5,642 bases of DNA from an uncultured Collinsella sp. (GTDB lineage Bacteria; Actinomycetota; Coriobacteriia; Coriobacteriales; Coriobacteriaceae): NCBI GenBank assembly GCA_900555225.1, contig USKL01000114.1, positions 1-5,642 of the forward strand, read 5' to 3'. The notes below the pieces were generated by a model that was not told the DNA's origin, made no database searches, and saw only the letters and a list, made by a program, of their open reading frames with translations. A program made the position numbers and the translations under genes. This document shows, piece by piece, positions 1-5,044 of the stretch; position 1 is the stretch's first letter, and each line of letters opens with the position of its first letter.

Positions 1-14
1 ACACTCCGCAGGAC

Positions 15-59
15 GCAAGAAGCCCTCGCCGCACGAAGTGCGCAGCGAGGGCTTCTTGC
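15..59. terminator. Strong hairpin, probable bidirectional terminator after ppc
   Basis: Positions 15-29 and 45-59 are perfect 15-base reverse complements. Inside them 30-34 pairs with 38-42 around a three-base loop, leaving only two bases (43-44) unpaired, so the stem is about 20 bp. The core is GC-rich (GCCCTCGC/GCGAGGGC) and its outer part is AAGAA on one side and TTCTT on the other, so either strand ends its GC core with a short T-rich run. It starts about 60 bases past the ppc stop codon, a sensible place for intrinsic termination of the ppc transcript. Because it is symmetric it could also stop a convergent gene lying left of the window, which I cannot see. No long T-tract follows on either strand, so termination is inferred. 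Confidence 0.6.
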
Positions 60-121
60 ATGTCCGAGGACGTGCCTAAAAGTAAACTAATGGCGGGCCC
101 GGACGACTACAGGGCTATCGA

Positions 122-2935
122 TTACCCCGTGTTCTGCAATCCTGCCGAGACGCCGGTCACAGTCGAAAGAATCAGGCTCATGTACTCGGCCTTCTTCTCC
201 TCGGCCATCTCATCCTGGTTCATACGCACCTCGCGAAGGGCGCGGACCTGGGCGATGGACAGGGCGTCGACATAGGGGTTACGGACGCGGACGGCGCAGC
301 CGAGCACGCGGCGGCGCTGCAGCGGCCACTCGTCACCGACGATGGCAAGGACCCACTTACGCGTGAGCTGCATCTCGGTGAAGACCTTCTCGGACAAATC
401 CTGGCGATCGCCCAGGTGCAGATACATCTTGGCGATGCGCTGATCGGTCTTGGCGATCGACATCTCGATGTTGTCGATAAAGGTGCGGAAGAACGGCCAC
501 TCCTGGTAGGCAGCCTTGAGCTGGTCAAGGTCGCCCAGCTGCTCGCAGGCGGTGCCCAGGCCATACCAAGCGGCCAGGTTAATGCGTGCCTGGCTCCAGC
601 TGAAGATCCACGGAATGGTACGCAGGTCGTCGAGCGACTTGGCGCCGAGGCCACGCTTGGCCGGGCGGGAGCCGATCGGCAGCAGACCGACTTCGGTCAG
701 CGGCGTCACGGTCGAGAACCACGGTGTAAAGTCCTCGGTGTTCAGCAGGTCCAGATAGCGCTCGTGGCTTGCAGCGTTAAGCTTCTCGGCCATATCCCAG
801 AACTTCTGCGTGGTCTCTGTGTTGGTCTTCTCGACACTCGGGGCCGACTGCAAAAGCGTTGCGGCGGCAACGGACTCAACATGGCGCTGAGCCAGCGTGC
901 GGTTGCCGTAACGGGCAAAGATGACCTCGCCCTGCTCGGTGAGCTTAAAGAAGCAGTTGACCGAACCCTTGGGCTGCGCCAGCACGGCCTTGTTGGCCGG
1001 GCCGCCGCCACGGCCAACGGCACCGCCGCGACCGTGCATGAGCACCAGGTCGATATCGTTCTTCTCGGCCCACTTGGCAATGCGCTCCTGCGCGGAGTGC
1101 AGCGCGAGCATGGCCGTGGTAGGACCGGCATCCTTGGAGGAGTCGGAATAGCCCAGCATGACCTCCATGCGGCGGTTGGTCTGGGCAAGGCGCTTTTGCA
1201 CCACAGGCAGCGTAAGCATCTGGTCGAGCACGTCGACGCAGCCCTCGAGGTCCTCGAGCTGCTCGAACAGCGGGATCACGTCGAGCTCGGGGACATCCTC
1301 CTCGTGTGCAAAGGACAGGTGGGCAAGCTCAAAGACGTCGGCCACATGCTGGGCGCTCTTGGTAAACGAGATGATGTAGCGGTGCGCCATCTTCTTGCCG
1401 TAGCGCTTTTGGATGGAACCGATAGCGCGGAAGGTATCGATGACCTCGCGCGTCATGGGCTGCAGGTCGCCATGGATACCGTTCTCGTGGATATCCTTGA
1501 GGGCGCGGGCGTGCACCACGGAGTGCTGACGGAACTCCATCTCGACCATATGGAAGCCGAAGGACTCGACCTGCCAGATGATGGTTTGGACCGGACCGTA
1601 GGCGGCACGGACGGCACCGCAGGCAGCAAGCGAACGCTGGACGACGCGCAGGTCATCCAGGAACTCGTCGGCGCTGTGGTACATGGTGTCGGTGATGCGG
1701 CGCACGGTGGCGTTCAGGCGGTCGGCCATGACGAGCATGACGGCGCGATGCGGCTCGTGCTCGGAGATCAGCTCGGCGCGGGCCGTGTAACGAGGGCTCA
1801 TCTCGACCTGATGGTTCCACAGGTTAATGAGCTCGGCAGAAGGCTTGCTGTAGGTAGCCTCGAGCGTGAGGTTGCGGCCGATGTGGCGGCACTTGTCCTC
1901 GAGCTTGAGCACCATGTGCGTAAAGTACTTGGCGGCGACCTCACGGCTCACCTTGGCGGTGACGTTGGGGTTACCGTCGCGGTCGGAACCGATCCAGCTG
2001 CCGGGATGGAAGAACGCCGGGCACAGCGGCGGCACAGTACCGGCCTTGTCGCCCAGCACCCAATCGTCAAAACGACGATAGATAACGGGGATAACGTCGA
2101 ACAGCGTGTTATCGAAGATGTCGATGATGGTATCGGCTTCCTCGACCGGCGTGGGCTTCTTGAGCGCGATGGGACTCGTACGCACCAGGGCGTCGATCTC
2201 CTGCAGCATATGGCGCTCGTTCTCCACCAGGTCGGAGCCGCCCAGACGCGGACGCTCCTCCAGCAGGTTGGAGATACGGCGGATCTTGCCCTCGACGGCC
2301 TTACGACGGGCCTCGGTGGGATGTGCGGTAAAGACAGGGTGGAACTCGAGCTTGTCGAGCAGCTCGTTGGCACCCTCGACACCCAGCTCATTCACCAGCT
2401 GGTGATAGGCAACGGTAAGCTCGTTGGCAGGATCGACCTCGGTATCGGTCGACGCACCGGCCTCGCGCTCGCGCAGCTGCGCCACACGGTAGTTCTCCTC
2501 CGACAGGTTTGCCAGATGGAAAAAGCTCGTAAAGGCGCGAACGATGACCTGCTGCTTATCGAGCGGCAGGCTGTCGATCAAATCGACGACCTCACGAAAT
2601 GCCACGGCAGTGGGCTCGTCGGCGGTGGGCACGCCCTGCTCGTCGACGGCTTCGTCGGCAGCGCAGGTACCGGGGTTGCCGGCATTGACCACAATCTCGG
2701 CTGTCAAAATCTTGTCGAACAGGTCCGCGATCTCGGGATCATACTCGCTAAGCACACGGCGCTCCAGGCGCAAGAACAGCGCCAGATTGTCGCGCAGCTC
2801 CTCGGGGATCTCGATCTCGGCGAGACGCTCCCTGGACTCGGCATTCGAGCCGATTCGGTTAACGAGGCGGTTGACCACGGCAGCGACGCGCGCCGCGGCT
2901 TCGGGTACAGACTGGTTGCTTAGGTTCTCAGCCAC
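122..2935 (-). CDS. ppc: Phosphoenolpyruvate carboxylase
   Basis: Cytosolic enzyme that adds bicarbonate to phosphoenolpyruvate to give oxaloacetate and phosphate with Mg2+ or Mn2+, refilling the C4 acid pool. Numbering from the longest frame (941 residues, ATG at 2947), the diagnostic blocks are present in order: FTAHPTEARRKA at 206-217 with catalytic His209, GSDRDGNPNVT at 320-330, MLGYSDSSKDAG at 597-608, HGRGGAVGRGGGP at 638-650, GSRPAKR at 759-765, IPWIFSWSQ at 778-786 and the C-terminal QNTG at 938-941. Lys833 and Asn939 sit where the E. coli enzyme binds its inhibitor aspartate, so allosteric feedback is plausible. The N-terminal region before His209 is about 70 residues longer than in E. 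coli (His138) and includes an acidic, low-complexity stretch around 89-114. I choose GTG at 2935 (937 residues): GGGAGG lies four bases upstream of it, while the ATG at 2947 has AAGGAGG only one base away, too close for initiation. It appears monocistronic, with its own TATAAT box upstream and a hairpin downstream. Confidence 0.96.
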   Translation of the reverse strand: MAENLSNQSVPEAAARVAAVVNRLVNRIGSNAESRERLAEIEIPEELRDNLALFLRLERRVLSEYDPEIADLFDKILTAEIVVNAGNPGTCAADEAVDEQGVPTADEPTAVAFREVVDLIDSLPLDKQQVIVRAFTSFFHLANLSEENYRVAQLREREAGASTDTEVDPANELTVAYHQLVNELGVEGANELLDKLEFHPVFTAHPTEARRKAVEGKIRRISNLLEERPRLGGSDLVENERHMLQEIDALVRTSPIALKKPTPVEEADTIIDIFDNTLFDVIPVIYRRFDDWVLGDKAGTVPPLCPAFFHPGSWIGSDRDGNPNVTAKVSREVAAKYFTHMVLKLEDKCRHIGRNLTLEATYSKPSAELINLWNHQVEMSPRYTARAELISEHEPHRAVMLVMADRLNATVRRITDTMYHSADEFLDDLRVVQRSLAACGAVRAAYGPVQTIIWQVESFGFHMVEMEFRQHSVVHARALKDIHENGIHGDLQPMTREVIDTFRAIGSIQKRYGKKMAHRYIISFTKSAQHVADVFELAHLSFAHEEDVPELDVIPLFEQLEDLEGCVDVLDQMLTLPVVQKRLAQTNRRMEVMLGYSDSSKDAGPTTAMLALHSAQERIAKWAEKNDIDLVLMHGRGGAVGRGGGPANKAVLAQPKGSVNCFFKLTEQGEVIFARYGNRTLAQRHVESVAAATLLQSAPSVEKTNTETTQKFWDMAEKLNAASHERYLDLLNTEDFTPWFSTVTPLTEVGLLPIGSRPAKRGLGAKSLDDLRTIPWIFSWSQARINLAAWYGLGTACEQLGDLDQLKAAYQEWPFFRTFIDNIEMSIAKTDQRIAKMYLHLGDRQDLSEKVFTEMQLTRKWVLAIVGDEWPLQRRRVLGCAVRVRNPYVDALSIAQVRALREVRMNQDEMAEEKKAEYMSLILSTVTGVSAGLQNTG

Positions 2936-2939
2936 GTTT

Positions 2940-2955
2940 CCTCCCATTCCTCCTT
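2940..2955 (-). promoter_or_regulatory. Double Shine-Dalgarno that decides the ppc start
   Basis: On the minus strand AAGGAGG (2955-2949) is followed one base later by ATG (2947-2945), and GGGAGG (2945-2940) is followed four bases later by GTG (2935-2933). The first spacing is too short for normal initiation and AAGGAGG is 13 bases from the GTG, while GGGAGG to GTG is workable. The in-frame ATG itself overlaps the second site. This favours GTG at 2935; the two sites might both recruit ribosomes to the same start. Confidence 0.6.
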
Positions 2956-2979
2956 CTATGCACGTAACATGCGGTATTC

Positions 2980-2985
2980 ATTATA
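2980..2985 (-). promoter_or_regulatory. Probable -10 box of the ppc promoter
   Basis: The minus strand reads TATAAT exactly at 2985-2980, about 45 bases upstream of the ppc GTG, which gives a short leader of roughly 35-40 bases. The best -35 match is TCGAAA at 3007-3002 (four of six to TTGACA, 16-bp spacer). The weak -35 overlaps a small palindrome at 2995-3005, so expression may depend on or be blocked by a regulator. This is promoter inference from motif match and position only. Confidence 0.6.
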
Positions 2986-2994
2986 GGCGCTTGA

Positions 2995-3040
2995 GAAATA
3001 CTTTCGACACTGATTGCGCTTTACCACACAAAAGTATTTT
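2995..3040. promoter_or_regulatory. Paired AT-rich palindromes upstream of ppc, candidate operator
   Basis: Two 11-base palindromes with a three-base centre lie in the ppc upstream region: GAAA-TAC-TTTC at 2995-3005 and AAAA-GTA-TTTT at 3030-3040. Nine of eleven positions agree when one copy is reverse-complemented, and centres are 35 bp apart. A GCAAT pentamer on the minus strand also precedes both (3049-3045 and 3017-3013). The first palindrome overlaps the expected -35 of the ppc promoter and the second is upstream, a layout seen for repressors or activators that bind two sites. The regulator is unknown. AT-rich palindromes can arise by chance in AT-rich promoter DNA, so this is a candidate only. 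Confidence 0.4.
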
Positions 3041-3099
3041 CTGCATTGCAAAGGTTTTTGCCCTAAATGGTCGTATTTCTCGGTGGGCGGCATACGTAA

Positions 3100-3135
3100 A
3101 CGGGGACATTCCGCATAAAAGCGAAACACCCCCGT
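3100..3135 (-). terminator. Imperfect hairpin, possible hisS terminator
   Basis: ACGGGG at 3100-3105 pairs with CCCCGT at 3130-3135, and after a three-base internal mismatch further short pairings (3109-3110 with 3125-3126, 3112-3114 with 3121-3123) close an ATAAAA loop. Read on the minus strand the stem is followed by only three T residues. It lies about 60 bases past the hisS stop and upstream of the ppc promoter, so it is the best terminator candidate between the two genes, but it is weak. Another poor stem (3152-3160 with 3171-3181) lies nearer the stop and lacks a T-tract. Confidence 0.3.
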
Positions 3136-3192
3136 AACAATCGCTCTCCATGAGCAGGGCACGTTAGCAGGCCCGAAGCTCAAAAAGATGCG

Positions 3193-4506
3193 CTACAGGC
3201 GCTCGCGAACCGCCTCGACGACGTTGTCCAGATCGGCGAGCACCTCGTCATGGCTCTGCATGTCGCGCACTTTGACCTTGCCGGCGGCAAGCTCGTCGCC
3301 ACCCAGGACCAAGATGAGCTTGGCGCCTACCTTATCGGCTTGCTTAAACTGGGCCTTGAGCGAACGACCCTGATAGTCGGCCTCGGTCACGATACCTGCG
3401 GCGCGAAGCTCCTGCGTAATGGCAAAGACGTTCTGACGCAGCTCCTTGCCGGCGTTGGCGACATAGACGCACGGGGCCTCATCGGCACCCAAATCGCTGC
3501 CAAAGGCCTGCAGGGCCAGCAGGGCGCGCTCAAAACCGACAGCAAAGCCGACGCCCGCCGTGGGCTTGCCACCCTCGAGCTCGACCAGGCCATCGTAGCG
3601 GCCGCCGCCGCCGATGGAGCCGACGCCGGCGCCAGGGGCCTCGACCTCAAAGACAGTACGGGTGTAGTAGTCCAGGCCGCGCACCAAGGTGGGATCCTCG
3701 ACATACTCGATACCGGCGGCATCCAGATAGCGCTTGACCTGCTCGTAGTGCTCGCGGCACTCATCGCACAGGTTGTCACCCATCAGCGGAGCCTCGGCCA
3801 TGATCTCGCGGCAGTGGTCGTTCTTGCAGTCGAAGGCACGCAGCGGGTTGAGCTCGGCGCGCTCGCGGCACTCATCGCACATCTCGTCGGCGTGATCGAG
3901 GATGAACTGCTTAACCTGCTCGCGATAAGCCGGACGGCACTGGGCGTCACCCATCGAGTTGATGAGCAGACGAAGCTTGGAAAGATCGAAGCCCAGGCGC
4001 TTGTAGAACTCCATGAGCATGATGATGCACTCGGCGTCTGCCGCCGGATCGGGAGCGCCGAGCCACTCGATGCCCACCTGGTGGAACTGGCGCAGGCGGC
4101 CCTTCTGGGGACGCTCGCCGCGGAACATGGCCTCGGCGTAGTAAGCCTTAAACGGCGTGGAGCCCTGGGGCACCAGATTGTTCTCGACGACGGCGCGCAC
4201 CACGCCGGCCGTGCCCTCGGGGCGAAGTGCCAGGCGCTGCTTGGGCTTGAGTTTGGTGTCGGTGCCCTCGGTAAAGACGCGCTCCAGGTTGGCACCGCTG
4301 AACACGCGGAACATTTCCTTGCGCACGACGTCGGTCGACTGGCCGATACCGTGGACAAACACGTCAACCTGCTCGATCGCGGGCGTCTCGATGGGTTTAA
4401 AACCAAACGGCTCGAACACGCCGGCCGCAATCTGCTGCATCTTTTGCCAGGCGCGCATCTCGGCGCCGATAAGGTCGCGGGTTCCCTCCGCCTTCTGTGC
4501 CTGCAT
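3193..4506 (-). CDS. hisS: Histidyl-tRNA synthetase (class II)
   Basis: Charges tRNA-His with histidine using ATP in the cytosol; normally a homodimer. Numbering from the longest frame (439 residues, TTG at 4512), the class II catalytic domain shows EGTRD at 9-13, motif 2 FRGERPQKGRLRQFHQVGIE at 130-149, the histidine-specific block LVRGLDYYTRTVFE at 276-289, GGGGRYDGLV at 301-310 and motif 3 GVGFAVGFERALL at 320-332. The C-terminal part from about 345 is the anticodon-binding domain. Between them, an insertion carries paired cysteines (C212-x2-C215, C229-x4-C234, C249-x2-C252), suggestive of a bound metal. Length fits bacterial HisRS. I choose ATG at 4506 (437 residues) because AAAGGTG lies seven bases upstream (4520-4514); the TTG two codons earlier is nearly on top of that site. 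A TATAAT box is at 4554-4549. No aspS follows, although hisS-aspS pairing is common in many bacteria; the gene appears to be transcribed alone. Confidence 0.96.
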   Translation of the reverse strand: MQAQKAEGTRDLIGAEMRAWQKMQQIAAGVFEPFGFKPIETPAIEQVDVFVHGIGQSTDVVRKEMFRVFSGANLERVFTEGTDTKLKPKQRLALRPEGTAGVVRAVVENNLVPQGSTPFKAYYAEAMFRGERPQKGRLRQFHQVGIEWLGAPDPAADAECIIMLMEFYKRLGFDLSKLRLLINSMGDAQCRPAYREQVKQFILDHADEMCDECRERAELNPLRAFDCKNDHCREIMAEAPLMGDNLCDECREHYEQVKRYLDAAGIEYVEDPTLVRGLDYYTRTVFEVEAPGAGVGSIGGGGRYDGLVELEGGKPTAGVGFAVGFERALLALQAFGSDLGADEAPCVYVANAGKELRQNVFAITQELRAAGIVTEADYQGRSLKAQFKQADKVGAKLILVLGGDELAAGKVKVRDMQSHDEVLADLDNVVEAVRERL

Positions 4507-4513
4507 GGGCAAA

Positions 4514-4520
4514 CACCTTT
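4514..4520 (-). promoter_or_regulatory. hisS ribosome binding site selecting ATG 4506
   Basis: The minus strand reads AAAGGTG at 4520-4514, matching the anti-Shine-Dalgarno, with seven bases to ATG (4506-4504) but one base to the in-frame TTG (4512-4510). Spacing therefore supports the ATG and removes two residues from the longest frame. Confidence 0.7.
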
Positions 4521-4548
4521 CTTTTGTATCGCGTCATAGGTAGTGGAC

Positions 4549-4554
4549 ATTATA
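4549..4554 (-). promoter_or_regulatory. Probable -10 box of the hisS promoter
   Basis: An exact TATAAT is read on the minus strand at 4554-4549, about 43 bases upstream of the hisS ATG, giving a leader near 35 bases. That is too short for a T-box riboswitch, and I see no T-box consensus. At the usual 16-18 bp spacing the -35 position falls inside the long inverted repeat at 4558-4639 and reads as GC-rich DNA without a TTGACA-like hexamer, so the promoter may be weak or use an activator. Confidence 0.5.
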
Positions 4555-4557
4555 CGG

Positions 4558-4639
4558 CACAAAGCAGCAACGCGGCGGCGCGTCTGACCGAACGAGGGTA
4601 TGGGGGCTCGTTCGGCCAGATGCGCCGCCGCTGTTTGTG
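4558..4639. repeat. Long inverted repeat A (25-bp arms, extended to 82 bp)
   Basis: Arms 4572-4596 and 4607-4631 are reverse complements at 23 of 25 positions around a 10-base loop. Each of the two differences is a G·U wobble on one strand and an A·C mismatch on the other. Pairing resumes outside the arms: 4558-4563 (CACAAA) and 4565-4566 pair with 4632-4639 after short bulges, so the full structure spans 82 bp. It starts three bases upstream of the hisS -10 box and ends where repeat B begins. No T-tract follows directly on either strand, so it is not a textbook terminator. It could be a transcription barrier for the upstream genes, a dispersed palindromic element, or a protein-binding cruciform site. 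Confidence 0.85.
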
Positions 4640-4701
4640 ATCCGTTTTCCTCCGTCCCCTTCGGATCACGTGATCTGTTGGGGACGGAGGAAAACGGATC
4701 A
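4638..4701. repeat. Inverted repeat B: two inverted 31-bp units around a central CG
   Basis: The arms 4639-4659 and 4680-4700 are perfect 21-base reverse complements; one more pair (4638/4701) extends them. The centre 4664-4675 is itself a perfect 12-base palindrome, GATCACGTGATC. The whole can be read as two 31-bp units, 4638-4668 and 4671-4701, in opposite orientation around CG at 4669-4670, agreeing at 28 of 31 positions. Each unit has seven-base ends of the form TGATCCG and CGGATCA (TGATCTG in the second), so each also has terminal inverted repeats. Four GATC sites are placed symmetrically at 4639, 4664, 4672 and 4697. No coding frame or T-tract is associated. A repeat family of small palindromic units is my preferred reading. 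Confidence 0.9.
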
Positions 4702-4711
4702 TTTCGTAGGC

Positions 4712-4775
4712 CCGTGACCGCCTTGGAAACCGAATGATGGTACGAGCATCCATTCGGCTTCCTAGGCGGCCACGG
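4712..4775. repeat. Inverted repeat C (25-bp arms, 14-base loop)
   Basis: Arms 4712-4736 and 4751-4775 match as reverse complements at 22 of 25 positions; three more loop bases (ATG at 4737-4739, CAT at 4747-4749) can pair past one bulged base. It begins 11 bases after repeat B and ends 35 bases before the stop codon of the transporter remnant. It is the first structure a transcript coming from that remnant would meet, so it might end that transcript, but the minus strand continues with GCCTACG rather than a T-tract. The arm sequence is unrelated to A and B by eye. Confidence 0.8.
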
Positions 4776-4810
4776 ACAGAGCGGGGCGAACAGCAAAGAG
4801 CGACGGACGT

Positions 4811-4981
4811 CTACTCCCCCGCCACGCTTGCGCGCAACTTGGCGGCGATGGGCTCAGACGCCAGCAAGAACGCCAGCATGACCACAGAGCACGCCAGGCA
4901 CACAATCCAGGTGCTCACAAAGGAGCCCGTGGCATCGAACAGCACGCCCGAGACGATGGCGCCCACGGTGCCCAAGATTGC
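4811..4981 (-). pseudogene. C-terminal remnant of a major facilitator transporter
   Basis: This minus-strand frame ends at TAG 4813-4811 and encodes about 56 residues that resemble the last two membrane helices of a major facilitator superfamily permease: ILGTVGAIVSGVLFDATGS, then a hydrophobic helix (WIVCLACSVVMLAFLL) and a short basic tail ending SVAGE. Family members normally have about 400 residues and 12 helices. The other helices are absent: right of 4981 the DNA is a repeat-flanked hairpin, and the M20 stop codon is at 5047-5045. The open frame extends to a TTG at 5035, but those 18 residues are low in hydrophobicity, are encoded by the hairpin region and have no ribosome binding site I can see. 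I read it as the 3' end left by a deletion. Assignment to the superfamily is by helix pattern only, so substrate is unknown. Confidence 0.65.
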
Positions 4982-5037
4982 CTTGAAAGACAAGGGCATA
5001 GGCCTTATGGCCATGCCCACAGGCTTGAAAGGCAAGG
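4982..5037. repeat. 14-bp direct repeat flanking a hairpin at the M20/transporter junction
   Basis: CTTGAAAGACAAGG at 4982-4995 recurs as CTTGAAAGGCAAGG at 5024-5037, 13 of 14 bases identical and 42 bp apart. A hairpin lies between or overlaps the copies (4994-5018). The left copy abuts the first base of the transporter-like coding sequence, so the repeat sits on the likely breakpoint. It may be a deletion scar, a duplicated target site or a coincidence in a short region. Confidence 0.5.
4994..5018 (-). terminator. Probable terminator of the M20 gene
   Basis: GGGCAT (4994-4999) pairs with ATGCCC (5013-5018), and GGCC (5001-5004) pairs with GGCC (5009-5012) around a four-base loop; A5000 is bulged. 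On the minus strand the ten-pair stem is followed by TTGTCTTTC, a T-rich run, and it lies 27 bases past the M20 stop codon. This suits intrinsic termination of the M20 transcript and argues against the transporter remnant being expressed from it. Confidence 0.45.
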
Positions 5038-5044
5038 TTGGGTG

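Noticed and set aside
416..2923. Plus-strand open frame of 835 codons antisense to ppc
   Set aside because: It mirrors the PEP carboxylase reading frame, has Leu/Gly/Val/His-rich antisense composition without any recognisable domain, and arises from GC-rich codon use on the opposite strand.
2956..3183. 75-residue minus-strand frame in the hisS-ppc gap with an internal repeat (QCRKYF twice)
   Set aside because: The peptide repeat is the translation of the duplicated palindromes upstream of ppc; there is no credible ribosome binding site and the frame overlaps the ppc promoter.
3250..4539. Plus-strand open frame of 429 codons antisense to hisS
   Set aside because: Same reason: it shadows a clearly conserved HisRS gene and shows no domain of its own.
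4558..4775. Integron attC-like recombination sites
   Set aside because: The stems are imperfect palindromes of suitable length, but I see no conserved GTTRRRY/RYYYAAC core sites and no integrase in the window.
4558..4775. CRISPR array
   Set aside because: The three repeats differ in sequence and lack the regular direct repeats and unique spacers of an array.
4507..4810. T-box riboswitch upstream of hisS
   Set aside because: No T-box consensus is visible, and the probable start of transcription leaves a leader of only about 35 bases. The stems here lie upstream of that -10 box.
4811..5035. Intact 74-residue small membrane protein starting at TTG 5035
   Set aside because: The first 18 residues are encoded by the repeat/hairpin region and I see no ribosome binding site; the rest reads as the end of a large transporter. 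A real small gene is possible but less likely.
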